A DNA stretch of 64,000 nt from Microbacterium paraoxydans (GTDB taxonomy: Bacteria; Actinomycetota; Actinomycetes; Actinomycetales; Microbacteriaceae): NCBI RefSeq assembly GCF_900105335.1, contig NZ_LT629770.1:2480001-2544000 (forward strand), read 5' to 3'. Positions 1 to 10,232 of this stretch are shown piece by piece (the first letter of the stretch is position 1; each line of letters opens with the position of its first letter). The position numbers and the translations under genes are program-made. The notes beneath the pieces were generated by a model. It had not been told where the DNA came from and ran no database searches. It saw only the letters and a list, made by a program, of their open reading frames with translations.

Positions 1-1
1 T

Positions 2-337
2 CCCGCGGGACTCGTGTCGAGCGTGGGGGTGGTGTTCGTCGTGGCGGCGTCGACGCTCTCGCCCGTGGTGCTGCTGGGCGTGTGGTGGCGCGGCCTCACC
101 GCGCGCGGGGCGGTCGCGGGCATGGTGTGCGGCGGCGTCGCGACCGGGCTCGCCCTGCTCGTGCACGCCGCGGTGGACGGGGTCGGCGTCGCGGCGCCCT
201 ACCTCGCGCAGCCCGCCGCCTGGACGATCCCGCTGGCGACCGGGGTCACCGTCGCCGTGTCGCTGCTCGACCCTCGAGGACCCTCGCCCCGCACGGACCG
301 CTTCCTCGCCCGCGTGCACACCCCCGACCGCGCCTGA
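2..337 (+). CDS. Sodium:solute symporter, C-terminal fragment
   Basis: The reading frame is open from the left edge of the window, so only the last 111 residues are present. The piece contains three hydrophobic membrane segments and the stretch SPVVLLGVWWRGLTARGAV, which resembles the late transmembrane region of SSS-family symporters of the ActP/PutP type (a W-R/K-G-L-T-x-R-G-A pattern is typical there). These proteins couple sodium entry to uptake of acetate, proline or similar small solutes. The tail after the last segment is short and charged. The substrate cannot be told from this fragment. The gene is followed by a repeat-filled spacer, so it appears to end its transcription unit. Confidence 0.72.
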   Translation, partial: PAGLVSSVGVVFVVAASTLSPVVLLGVWWRGLTARGAVAGMVCGGVATGLALLVHAAVDGVGVAAPYLAQPAAWTIPLATGVTVAVSLLDPRGPSPRTDRFLARVHTPDRA

Positions 338-915
338 GTCTGCTTCTGCCTCCCGGACTCTGCCTCCTGGAACAGGCGATCGCGCGGGTTCAGGCCGGTG
401 AAAGCCCATCGAGCCTGAGCCGGCGCGAGTGCCTGAAGAGCGGGGAGGGTCGGTGCGGTCGAGTCAGGGGACTCCAGCGCGTTGGCAGGCCCTGGCGCGA
501 GAACAGGCAGGGAGACCCAGGAGTGCCTGAGCTCGCGTGGGTGCCTGAGCTCGCGTGGGTGCCTGAACTCGCGTGGGTGCCTGAACTGGTTGGAGTGCCT
601 GAACTCGCGTGGGTGCCTGAACTGGCGTGGGCGCCGGTTCGGGCGCGTCAGCGAGGTCGCGCGCGAGGGCAGGCAGTGGCGTGAGAGCAGGCAGGGAAGG
701 GAGGGAGTGCCTGTTCTGGCGGGAGTGCCTGGACTGGCGTGGGTGCCTGTTCGGGCGCGACAGCGAGGTCGCGCGCGAGGGCAGGCAGTGGCGTGAGAGC
801 AGGCAGGGAGAGTCCTGGGTGCCTGAATCAGCGGGAGTGCCTGAATCAGCGGGAATGCCTGGATCAGCGGGAGTGCCTGTGCAGGAGTGCCTGTGCAGGA
901 GTGCCTGTGCGGGGG
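338..915. repeat. Intergenic tandem-repeat block (18-bp and 14-bp units)
   Basis: This spacer between two genes is largely built of short repeats that start with GTGCCTG. Six consecutive 18-bp units of the type GTGCCTGAACTCGCGTGG occupy 523-630, with small changes between units. A 57-bp segment at 641-697 recurs at 753-809 with one mismatch. Three further 18-bp units (819-872) carry a different second half, AATCAGCGGGA, and three 14-bp units (GTGCCTGTGCAGGA type) fill 873-914, right up to the stop codon of the next, convergent gene. Because 18 is a multiple of three, open frames run through the block on both strands, but their products are low-complexity and I do not call them genes. Confidence 0.85.
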
Positions 916-1833
916 TCAGAGGGAGCGGCTGCGTGGCATCAGGCGCACCGGGGGGAGTGGCGGCGCGGGGATGCGCTGGTCGTGCCCCTCGACGACGCCG
1001 AACCGGGGGGATGCGGCCTCCCAGTCCTCGCGGGCGGCGGCGATCTCGTCGTGGGAGCGCCCGGCGAAGTTCCACCACATGACGATCTCGTCCTCGAACG
1101 GCTCACCCCCGAGCAGGAACAGCAACCCGCCCTCGCTGCTGGTCACCTCGACGCCGTCGCGGGAATCGCCGAGGTAGAGCATGTCGTTGCGGGTCATCGC
1201 GTGCTCGGGGACGGCGGCGTCGCCCTCGACGAGGAGCAGCGCGTGCTCCCACTCGGGCCGCAGCGGCAGGCGCACCGTGGTTCCGGCCGGCACGACGATC
1301 TCCGCCCCGACGATCGGCGTGTGCACGGTCGCCGGCGAGTGCACGCCCGCGAACTCGCCGAGCACGACTGTGGCCGTGGCGTCCGATCCGGTCGCGGCCG
1401 AAAGGGTCGTCGTCGGCAGGTCGGTGTGCCGCTCGAAGCCGCCGTCGCCGTGGCGCGCGGACTCGGGGAGAACGACCCAGAACTGCAGCGCGTCCAGCGG
1501 GACGGGGCCCTCGCCCACGGAGTACTCCGAGTGCGAGATGCCGTTGCCGGCGGTCATGAGGTTGAGCTGACCGCGCCGGAGGTCGGCGTCGCTGCCCAGC
1601 GAATCGCGGTGCCGGATCTCGCCGACCAGTGGCCACGTCACCGTCTGCAGACCGATGTGCGGGTGCGGCTCGACGCGCATCCGGGTCTCGGCCGGGCCGA
1701 ACCGGTCGAGGAAGCACCACGCGCCGATGGTGGGGAGGTTGCGATGCGGCAGCACCCGCAGCACCTCCATGCCGCGCACGCCCCCGAGCGGCACCGCCCG
1801 GGGCTCGAGGACGAGGCGGCGTTGCCCGATCAT
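916..1833 (-). CDS. Pirin family protein
   Basis: A 305-residue cupin-fold protein of the pirin family. The four metal ligands known from human pirin (two His in a PHPH stretch, then His and Glu) are present here as His57, His59, His101 and Glu103 in the motifs VEPHPHIGLQT and GNGISHSEYS. Bacterial pirins bind iron; some act as quercetin dioxygenases or modulate pyruvate dehydrogenase, but no specific role can be read here. The length is normal for the family. Its start overlaps the end of the acetyltransferase gene by four bases (ATGA), so the two form a translationally coupled pair. The C-terminus lies directly against the repeat block. Confidence 0.93.
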   Translation of the reverse strand: MIGQRRLVLEPRAVPLGGVRGMEVLRVLPHRNLPTIGAWCFLDRFGPAETRMRVEPHPHIGLQTVTWPLVGEIRHRDSLGSDADLRRGQLNLMTAGNGISHSEYSVGEGPVPLDALQFWVVLPESARHGDGGFERHTDLPTTTLSAATGSDATATVVLGEFAGVHSPATVHTPIVGAEIVVPAGTTVRLPLRPEWEHALLLVEGDAAVPEHAMTRNDMLYLGDSRDGVEVTSSEGGLLFLLGGEPFEDEIVMWWNFAGRSHDEIAAAREDWEAASPRFGVVEGHDQRIPAPPLPPVRLMPRSRSL

Positions 1834-2198
1834 TCCGCCCTGCCCGTGGGGTCCTCATCCGCGCCGGCCGACTCCTCCTGCACCGGGGCGTCCGCCGTCG
1901 AGCCCGGGCGCTGCGGCCAGCGGATCTCGGCGCCGGGCACCTCGCGCGTCTTGAGGTACTTCGCGATGTACGGGCAGAGCGGCACGATCGCGTCGCCCGT
2001 CGACGCGACGTCGGTCAGTGCCGCCGCGGCGAGCTTTCCCGCCAGGCCCTGGCCCTGGAACGCGGGGTCGATCTCGGTGTGCAGGAACCGGATCACGCCG
2101 GGGCGGGTGTCGAACTCGGCGAACCCGGCCAGCACGTCATCGGAACGGATCTCGTAGCGGGAGGCCTCGTCGTTGCGGGTCACGGTGATGTCGGTCAT
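1830..2198 (-). CDS. GNAT-type N-acetyltransferase (YjdJ-like)
   Basis: A short, 122-residue acetyltransferase of the small single-domain GNAT class. The acetyl-CoA pyrophosphate loop is visible as QGQGLAGKL at residues 48-56, preceded by a beta-strand with the sequence RFLHTEIDP, and followed by the VPLCPY strand (residues 72-77) typical of the YjdJ/human GATD-like group. The start is supported by an AAGGAG ribosome site a few bases upstream. The last approximately 25 residues are acidic and low-complexity, beyond the domain. It is the first gene of a two-gene unit with the pirin. The acceptor is unknown. Confidence 0.88.
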   Translation of the reverse strand: MTDITVTRNDEASRYEIRSDDVLAGFAEFDTRPGVIRFLHTEIDPAFQGQGLAGKLAAAALTDVASTGDAIVPLCPYIAKYLKTREVPGAEIRWPQRPGSTADAPVQEESAGADEDPTGRAE

Positions 2199-2225
2199 CG
2201 GATGCTCCTTCCGGCGTCTGGAACC

Positions 2226-2231
2226 AACCTA
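2226..2231 (-). promoter_or_regulatory. Putative -10 element for GNAT-pirin unit
   Basis: Reading the minus strand, TAGGTT fits the actinobacterial TANNNT -10 consensus and would start a transcript about 20 bases before the acetyltransferase start codon. No clear -35 is seen. Confidence 0.4.
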
Positions 2232-2291
2232 CGCCCGGGATCGAGGGTGCGGGCCTGTGGACGTCGCCGTGCCGCTGTCCGTCGGGGTGAT

Positions 2292-2297
2292 TACGCT
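2292..2297 (+). promoter_or_regulatory. Putative leaderless -10 element for recQ
   Basis: TACGCT ends exactly six bases before the ATG of the RecQ gene, so transcription would begin at or next to the A of the start codon. The purine-rich GGAGGG between them is too close to the ATG to work as a normal ribosome site. The same spacing recurs at several other genes in the window. Confidence 0.5.
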
Positions 2298-2303
2298 GGA
2301 GGG

Positions 2304-4331
<2,028 letters not shown>

Positions 4332-4532
4332 CTCCTCCTGCGCCGGCCCACCCCCTTCCGCGCGAGCCACCCCTTTGCGGACGCTCGCAGGGGGCCGGGA
4401 CGCACGGAACGGGGTGGGTCGACGGGGCTACGAACGCGGAACCTGTCGCGAGCCGACAAGGGCGGGCGCGCACGGGGCGGTCAGGCGTTGGAGGATGCGG
4501 ACAGGGGACTTCGTGCGGTTTTGTCGCACACC

Positions 4533-4538
4533 TACCAT
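4533..4538 (+). promoter_or_regulatory. Putative -10 element for acyl-CoA oxidase gene
   Basis: TACCAT fits the TANNNT -10 consensus and would give a leader of about 30 bases containing a GAGAGG ribosome site before the ATG at 4577. No convincing -35 is visible. Confidence 0.35.
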
Positions 4539-4576
4539 GAGAGGCATCCACCTTCGTCTCTCTGAGAGGAACGCTC

Positions 4577-6640
4577 ATGGTCGACGCCGCCGTCCGCCCT
4601 TCGACGACACCTGACCCGCGCGAGAGCGCGACCGCCCCGCGGATCGATGTCGCCCGCCTGAACGACGCCCTCATGGGCACCTGGGGCGACGTGCGCCGCC
4701 AGGCCCGCGAGATGATCAAGGACTCCGCGTTCTGGCGGAAGGACGAGCTCGGCAAGGACGACCACCGCGAGCGCGTGCTCAGCCAGCTCCACCTCCTCGT
4801 AGACAACAAGGCCGTGCACCGGGCGTTCCCGAAGCGCTTCGGCGGCGAGGAGAACAACGGCGGCAACATCGCCGGGTTCGAGGAGCTCGTCGCCGCCGAT
4901 CCGAGCCTGCAGATCAAGTCGGGCGTGCAGTGGGGGCTCTTCGGCTCCGCGATCCTGCAGCTCGGCACGAAGGAGCACCACGACAGGTGGCTCCCCGGTG
5001 TCATGGACCTGTCGATCCCCGGCGCGTTCGCGATGACCGAGATCGGGCACGGCTCCGACGTCGCCGCTGTCGGTACCACCGCCACCTACGATCCGGAGAC
5101 GGAGGAGTTCGTCATCCACACGCCGTTCCGGGGAGCTGTGAAGGAGTACCTCGGCAACGCGGCGCTGCACGGCATCGCGGCGACCGTGTTCGCGCAGCTC
5201 ATCACCAACGGCGTGAACCACGGCGTGCACTGCTTCTACGTGCCCCTGCGCGGCGAGGACGGCGTGGATCTGCCGGGCATCGGTCGCGAGGACGACGGTC
5301 TCAAGGGCGGACTGAACGGCATCGACAACGGCCGTCTCTCCTTCGACCAGGTGCGCATCCCGCGCACGAACCTGCTGAACCGCTACGGCGACGTCGCCCC
5401 GGACGGCACCTACTCCAGCGCGATCGACAGCCCCGGCCGCCGCTTCTTCACGATGCTCGGCACCCTCGTGCAGGGACGCGTCTCGCTCGACGGCGCCGCT
5501 TCCTGGGCGTCCGCGCTCGGCCTCCACATCGCGATCACCTACGCCACGCAGCGTCGCCAGTTCGACGGTGCGGACGGGCAGGAGGTCGTGCTGATGGACT
5601 ACGGCAAGCACCAGCGCCGGCTGCTCCCGCGCCTGGCCACCACGTACGCGCAGATCTTCGCGCACGACGAGTTCCTGCAGAAGTTCGACGGGGTCTTCTC
5701 CGGCCGCTCCGACACCCCGGACGACCGCGAGGATCTGGAGACGCTCGCGGCCGCGCTCAAGCCGCTGTCGACCTGGCATGCGCTCGACACCCTGCAGGAT
5801 GCCCGCGAGGCGTGCGGCGGCGCCGGCTTCATGTTCGAGAACCGGCTCGTCGGGCTCCGCGCCGATCTCGACATCTACGTCACGTTCGAGGGCGACAACA
5901 ACGTCCTGCTCCAGCTCGTCGGCAAGCGGCTGCTGACCGACTACGCGAAGCAGTTCCAGGGCAAGGACGCCGCGGCCCTCGCGCGCTACGCCGTGGGGAT
6001 GACCGCCGGCAAGGTGTTCCACGGCGCCGGCCTCCGTCAGCTCGGTCAGGCGGTGACCGACTTCGGTCAGGTCGCCCGGTCGGTGGAGCGCGGACTGCGC
6101 GAGGAGCAGCAGCACGACCTCCTCGCAGGGCGTGTGCAGCAGATGGTCGCCGACATCGCGACCCGGCTGCGCGCCGCCGGCAAGGACAAGGTGCTCGGGG
6201 CGCGGCTGTTCAACGAGAACCAGGCCGAGCTCATCGAGGCGGCCAGGGCGCACGGCGAGCTGCTGCAGTGGGAGGCCTTCACCGACGCCGTCCACGCGAT
6301 GGACGACGCCGAGACGAAGAAGGTCATGACCTGGCTCCGCGACCTCTTCGGACTGCAGCTCATCGAGAAGCACCTCGCCTGGCACCTCATCCACGGGCGG
6401 CTCTCCACCCAGCGGGCGGCGGCGGTGTCGAGCTACATCGATCGGCTGTGCGCGCGGCTGCGTCCGTACGCGCTCGACCTCGTGGACGCGTTCGGCTACG
6501 AGCCCGAGCACGTGCGGGCGCCCATCGCGAGCGGCGCGGAGAAGCAGCGGCAGGACGAGGCCCGTGCGTACTACGCCGACCTCGAGGCCACCGGTCAGGC
6601 TCCCGTCCTGGAGAAGACCCTCAAGCGGCAGAAGCGCTGA
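4577..6640 (+). CDS. Acyl-CoA oxidase / acyl-CoA dehydrogenase family flavoenzyme
   Basis: A 687-residue protein of the acyl-CoA oxidase branch of the acyl-CoA dehydrogenase superfamily, longer than the usual 380-residue dehydrogenases. The FAD/substrate-binding stretch [20 protein letters not shown] is the family signature, and the C-terminal half contains [14 protein letters not shown] and the [17 protein letters not shown] stretch that places the catalytic-base region of oxidases. It would catalyse the first step of beta-oxidation, forming trans-2-enoyl-CoA with transfer of electrons to oxygen. Whether it is a true oxidase or dehydrogenase cannot be settled from sequence alone. It stands alone, with a GAGAGG ribosome site. 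Confidence 0.88.
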   Translation: MVDAAVRPSTTPDPRESATAPRIDVARLNDALMGTWGDVRRQAREMIKDSAFWRKDELGKDDHRERVLSQLHLLVDNKAVHRAFPKRFGGEENNGGNIAGFEELVAADPSLQIKSGVQWGLFGSAILQLGTKEHHDRWLPGVMDLSIPGAFAMTEIGHGSDVAAVGTTATYDPETEEFVIHTPFRGAVKEYLGNAALHGIAATVFAQLITNGVNHGVHCFYVPLRGEDGVDLPGIGREDDGLKGGLNGIDNGRLSFDQVRIPRTNLLNRYGDVAPDGTYSSAIDSPGRRFFTMLGTLVQGRVSLDGAASWASALGLHIAITYATQRRQFDGADGQEVVLMDYGKHQRRLLPRLATTYAQIFAHDEFLQKFDGVFSGRSDTPDDREDLETLAAALKPLSTWHALDTLQDAREACGGAGFMFENRLVGLRADLDIYVTFEGDNNVLLQLVGKRLLTDYAKQFQGKDAAALARYAVGMTAGKVFHGAGLRQLGQAVTDFGQVARSVERGLREEQQHDLLAGRVQQMVADIATRLRAAGKDKVLGARLFNENQAELIEAARAHGELLQWEAFTDAVHAMDDAETKKVMTWLRDLFGLQLIEKHLAWHLIHGRLSTQRAAAVSSYIDRLCARLRPYALDLVDAFGYEPEHVRAPIASGAEKQRQDEARAYYADLEATGQAPVLEKTLKRQKR

Positions 6641-6706
6641 GCGGTCGGCCCGGGCCGTACCGACGGCCCGGGCCCTCCGGACAGCGGATTCATCGACGCC
6701 GGCGGA

Positions 6707-6712
6707 TAGTCT
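6707..6712 (+). promoter_or_regulatory. Putative -10 element for alcohol dehydrogenase gene
   Basis: TAGTCT fits the TANNNT consensus and lies 26 bases before the ATG; a GAGGAG ribosome site is located between them. Confidence 0.4.
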
Positions 6713-6738
6713 CGGCGAGTACCGACCCGAGGAGCATC

Positions 6739-7785
6739 ATGTCGACCGTCACCGCCTACGCCGCCCCCGCCGAAGCCGCCCCGCTCGAGAAGACCGTCAT
6801 CGAGCGCCGGGAGCTGGGCCCGCACGACATCCTCATCGACATCGCGTTCGCCGGTATCTGCCACTCCGACATCCACACCGTGCGCGGAGACTGGGGTCCG
6901 CAGCAGTACCCGCTCGCCCCGGGACACGAGATCACCGGAACGGTCGCCGCGGTGGGGTCCGAGGTCACGAAGCACGCACTCGGCGACCGCGTCGGCGTCG
7001 GCTGCCTCGTGAACTCGTGCCGGGAGTGCGTGTACTGCCTCCGCGGCGACGAGCAGTTCTGCACGCAGGGCGCCGTCGGCACCTACGGGGCGGTCGACCG
7101 CGACGGCACGATCACCCAGGGCGGCTACTCCCAGCAGGTCGTCGTCACCGAGGACTTCGTGCTGCGGATCCCGGACGCTCTGCCCCTGGACGCGGCGGCT
7201 CCCCTGCTGTGCGCGGGCATCACCACGTACTCGCCGCTGCGGCATTGGAAGGTCGGCCCCGGCACGCGCGTCGCGGTGGTCGGACTCGGCGGCCTCGGTC
7301 ACATGGGCGTGCAGATCGCGCACGCCCTCGGCGCGGAGGTGACCGTGCTGTCGCAGACGCTCGCGAAGCAGGACGACGGCCTCCGCCTGGGCGCCGACCG
7401 CTACTTCGCGACGGGCGACCGCGATACCTTCCGCGACCTGCGGGGCTCCTTCGACGTGATCCTCAACACCGTGAGCGCCGTCATCGACCTCCGCTCCTAC
7501 CTCGGGCTGCTCGACGTGGACGGCACCATCGTGTGCGTCGGTGCTCCGGCGGAGGCCCTCGCCCTGAACGCGGGGTCGCTGATCGCCGGACGACGCTCCA
7601 TCGCCGGCTCGAACATCGGCGGCATCCGGGAGACCCAGGAGATGCTCGACTTCTGTGCGGAGCACGGCATCACCGCGCAGATCGAGGTCATCCCCGCCTC
7701 GGCCATCAATGAGGCGTACGAGCGCGTCCTCGCGTCCGACGTCCGCTACCGCTTCGTCATCGACGCCGCCACCTTCGCCGACTGA
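6739..7785 (+). CDS. Zinc-dependent alcohol dehydrogenase (cinnamyl/YahK-like)
   Basis: A 348-residue medium-chain dehydrogenase. The catalytic zinc site is seen in [15 protein letters not shown] (Cys and His) and GHEITG (His-Glu); the structural zinc site is the four-cysteine cluster in [15 protein letters not shown]. The nucleotide-binding fold has [20 protein letters not shown], matching the GLGGLGH signature of the cinnamyl-alcohol/YahK group, which usually prefers NADP(H) and reduces broad aldehydes. The start is fixed by GAGGAG about seven bases upstream. The C-terminus ends at the repeat-containing spacer. The substrate is unknown. Confidence 0.92.
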   Translation: MSTVTAYAAPAEAAPLEKTVIERRELGPHDILIDIAFAGICHSDIHTVRGDWGPQQYPLAPGHEITGTVAAVGSEVTKHALGDRVGVGCLVNSCRECVYCLRGDEQFCTQGAVGTYGAVDRDGTITQGGYSQQVVVTEDFVLRIPDALPLDAAAPLLCAGITTYSPLRHWKVGPGTRVAVVGLGGLGHMGVQIAHALGAEVTVLSQTLAKQDDGLRLGADRYFATGDRDTFRDLRGSFDVILNTVSAVIDLRSYLGLLDVDGTIVCVGAPAEALALNAGSLIAGRRSIAGSNIGGIRETQEMLDFCAEHGITAQIEVIPASAINEAYERVLASDVRYRFVIDAATFAD

Positions 7786-8393
7786 CCCCCCTCCCGTCCC
7801 GGTCCCTCGTCCTATCCGGTACGGGATCAGAAGCGCACCCCCTTCACCCTCGCGAGGCGCGATCTCCGTCTCGCTCCCGTCCCGCTCCCGCTCCCGTCTC
7901 GCTCCCGCTCCCGTCCGGTGCGGGAGCAAAAGCGCACCTCCGGTGCCCGCGTTGGGAGCGATTTCCGTCCCGTGACCGTGGAGCCCCTGGGGCGGGACGG
8001 AAAAGTCTCCGGGCGAGGGCCGCGTCGGTGCGGTTCTGATCCCGCGCTGGCCTTGGGTGGGCGCGCGCGGAGGACGAGCGGCGGGCGCGGAACCGGGTGC
8101 ACCGTGCCACGGCGGTCCGCTGCCTCCGCGGTCGGTGCGGGATGGGAAAGGTGCCGGAGTTCCGTGTCGGAGGGTCCGCTTTGATCTCGCGTCGGAGGTA
8201 CGGGTGCGGGATCGAAAAGGTGCCGCGGATTTGTGTCGAAGGGCCCTTTTCGATCCCCCGTTGGAGGTGTGTGCCGGGGCGGGATGGAAAACGGGCCTGG
8301 GGAGGCGGGGGGAGGGGCGGAAGTGAACTCTCACCGGGGACGCGGGACCAGGGGACGCGGGACGGGTGGGGCGTCGGTGGGGGCGGATACGGT
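7786..8393. repeat. Intergenic region with imperfect palindromic repeat units
   Basis: This 600-base spacer carries about five related units. Each begins with (T/C)GCGGGA-N-(G/C)(A/G)AAA and ends with a near-complement such as TTTTCGATCCC about 35-50 bases later. The clearest unit has a perfect 13-bp inverted repeat, GGGATCGAAAAGG (8208-8220) and CCTTTTCGATCCC (8245-8257). Less perfect units start near 7815, 7918, 7992 and 8136. A pyrimidine-rich run of GCTCCCGT-like steps lies at about 7872-7917. Open frames cross the region but have no recognisable product. It resembles a small REP-like or decayed miniature-element array, and could also act as a transcription barrier after the dehydrogenase gene. 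Confidence 0.75.
8388..8393 (+). promoter_or_regulatory. Putative leaderless -10 element for tag
   Basis: TACGGT ends six bases before the ATG at 8400; the intervening GAGGGG is too near the ATG for a standard ribosome site, so a leaderless mRNA is likely. Confidence 0.45.
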
Positions 8394-8399
8394 GAGGGG

Positions 8400-8969
8400 A
8401 TGACCTCCCTCCTCCTGGGGCCCGACTCCCGTGCGCGCTGCGCGTGGGTCGGCGACGACGCAGAATACCGGCGGTACCACGACGAGGAGTGGGGGACGCC
8501 GCTGCACGGGGACCGTGCGCTGTTCGAGAAGATGGCGCTGGAGGGGTTCCAGGCGGGACTCTCGTGGATCACGATCCTGCGCAAGCGCCCGCGGTTCCGG
8601 GAGGTGTTCGCCGGCTTCGAGCCCGCGGCGGTGTCGGCGTTCGACGAGGCGGACGTGGAACGGCTGATGGCCGACACCGGCATCATCCGCAACCGCGCCA
8701 AGATCCTCGCGACGATCGGCAACGCCCGGATCGTGGAGTCGATGGCCGACGGGGAGCTCGACGCGCTGATGTGGTCGTTCGCCCCGCCGGCGACCGGAGC
8801 ACGGCCACGGGAGTTCGCCGACGTCCCCGCCGTCACTCCGGAGTCGACCGCGTTGAGCAAGGAACTGCGGCGGCGAGGCTTCCGCTTCGTCGGGCCGACG
8901 ACGATGTACGCACTCATGCAGTCGGCGGGCATGGTGGACGACCACATCGAGGGGTGCTGGAAGGCCTGA
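8400..8969 (+). CDS. tag: DNA-3-methyladenine glycosylase I
   Basis: A 189-residue base-excision repair enzyme that removes 3-methyladenine from alkylated DNA. The family's HhH glycosylase fold is recognisable by RCAWVGDD near the N-terminus, YHDEEWGTPLHGD and the ALEGFQAGLSWITILRKR helix. All four zinc-snap ligands known in E. coli Tag appear present: Cys14, His27, His182 and Cys186 (the last two in DDHIEGCW). The glutamate in LEGFQAGLSW matches the conserved base-binding residue. The length is normal. The start is taken at the ATG that aligns with the family and lies six bases after a -10 box. Confidence 0.95.
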   Translation: MTSLLLGPDSRARCAWVGDDAEYRRYHDEEWGTPLHGDRALFEKMALEGFQAGLSWITILRKRPRFREVFAGFEPAAVSAFDEADVERLMADTGIIRNRAKILATIGNARIVESMADGELDALMWSFAPPATGARPREFADVPAVTPESTALSKELRRRGFRFVGPTTMYALMQSAGMVDDHIEGCWKA

Positions 8970-9011
8970 CGGTCCGACGAGAAGAGAGCGGGGCCACACT
9001 CCCTCGCCCGA

Positions 9012-9039
9012 TATACTCGGCACATCGGGGGATCCCCCG
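9012..9039 (+). promoter_or_regulatory. Putative promoter and 14-bp leader palindrome before kinase operon
   Basis: TATACT at 9012-9017 is a good -10 hexamer preceding the kinase operon by about 80 bases. Nine bases downstream is a perfect palindrome, CGGGGGATCCCCCG (9026-9039), near the expected transcript start. It could be an operator or an RNA hairpin. No good -35 is seen. Confidence 0.45.
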
Positions 9040-9098
9040 GCGCACGACGCCGGGCGGCTGCAGGCGCGCGGTCTCCCATCAGACCGTGAGGAGCAGGT

Positions 9099-10232
9099 GT
9101 GGCAACGCGCATGGCAGCGACACCGCCGACGCTGGCGGGGTACAGCTATGTGCGTCCGCTCGGGTCCGGTGGATTCGCCGATGTGTTCCTCTATGAACAG
9201 GACATGCCGCGCCGCGTCGTCGCCGTCAAGGTCCTGCTCGCGGATGCCGTGAACCCCGAGGTGCTGCAGACCTTCAACGTGGAAGCCGACATCTCGGCGC
9301 GGCTGAGTGCTCACCCCTCGATCGTCACGATCTACCAGGCGTCCATCTCGGCGGATGGGCGGCCGTACTTCGCGATGGAGTACTGCCCCGACACGATGAG
9401 CGCGCGCTACAAGAAGGCCCCGCTTCCACTCGCGGAGGTGCTCGACATCGGCGTCCGCATGGCCGGCGCTTTGGAGACCGTGCACCGGGCCGGTCTGCTG
9501 CACCGCGACATCAAGCCCTCGAACGTGCTCATCAACTCGCTCGGCGCGCCCGTGCTGGCCGACTTCGGCATCGCCGCTGCCGTCATCGAGGAGGGCGAGG
9601 GCGAGACCATCGCGATGTCCGTGCCCTGGAGCTCCCCCGAGGTGCTGCAGGAGCGCGTGTCCGGATCCATCCCCAGCGAGGTGTGGAGCCTCGGCGCGAC
9701 GCTGTACACGCTGCTCGCCGGCCGCAGTCCGTTCGAACGCGGCGACCGCGGCTCGAACTCGCGCGATCAGCTCACGGACCGCATCATCAAGGCGCGGTAC
9801 ACGGCGGTGCCGGTCCCCGGCATCCCGCCGATCATCGACGACATCTTCGCGAGCGCCATGCACCGCGACCCGGCGAAGCGGCCGGCGAGCATGGCGGAGT
9901 TCGCGGAGAAGCTGCGCTGGGCGCAGTACGAGCTCGGCATCTCGCCGACGGCCTTCGAGGCGGCGTCGGCGGAGTGGGCCGCGGCGGCGCCGGTGAACTT
10001 CTCGGATACGAGCGTCCGCGGGCCGGTCATCACGACGGTCGCGCCCGACTCGCGGAGGGCAGCGCGCGCCGCCCGTCCGCAGGCCGCACCCCGTGAGCGG
10101 GACGACATCCCCGCGAGCACCCGAGGCCGAAGCCGGTCCCCCCTGGTCGTCGGTATCGTCGGCGCCGTGATCGGCGCCGCCGTCATCGCGGGTCTCGGAA
10201 CCGCGGTCCTGTTCCTCACAGGGATCCTCTGA
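9099..10232 (+). CDS. Membrane-anchored Ser/Thr protein kinase (Hanks type)
   Basis: A 377-residue kinase with all key motifs: glycine loop LGSGGFADV (21-29), VAVK lysine 44, catalytic loop HRDIKPSN (135-142), DFG (155-157) and the SPE activation-segment end (179-181). A disordered linker follows, then one transmembrane helix (about 347-375) that reaches the C-terminus with no extracellular sensor domain, unlike PknB with its PASTA repeats. A GTG start is used because GAGGAG lies about six bases upstream; an in-frame ATG four codons later is the alternative. It is the first gene of an operon that also encodes an FHA protein and a PP2C phosphatase, so it presumably phosphorylates partners in this unit. 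Confidence 0.92.
   Translation: MATRMAATPPTLAGYSYVRPLGSGGFADVFLYEQDMPRRVVAVKVLLADAVNPEVLQTFNVEADISARLSAHPSIVTIYQASISADGRPYFAMEYCPDTMSARYKKAPLPLAEVLDIGVRMAGALETVHRAGLLHRDIKPSNVLINSLGAPVLADFGIAAAVIEEGEGETIAMSVPWSSPEVLQERVSGSIPSEVWSLGATLYTLLAGRSPFERGDRGSNSRDQLTDRIIKARYTAVPVPGIPPIIDDIFASAMHRDPAKRPASMAEFAEKLRWAQYELGISPTAFEAASAEWAAAAPVNFSDTSVRGPVITTVAPDSRRAARAARPQAAPRERDDIPASTRGRSRSPLVVGIVGAVIGAAVIAGLGTAVLFLTGIL

Noticed and set aside
523..630. CRISPR array
   Set aside because: Units are 18 bp and directly adjacent, without spacers, and no cas genes are nearby.
464..1078. Open frames through the 18-bp repeats on both strands
   Set aside because: Products are low-complexity repeats, there is no ribosome site and they overlap the pirin gene.
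4532..6511. A 659-codon minus-strand open frame
   Set aside because: It is antisense to the acyl-CoA oxidase gene and has shadow-type composition.
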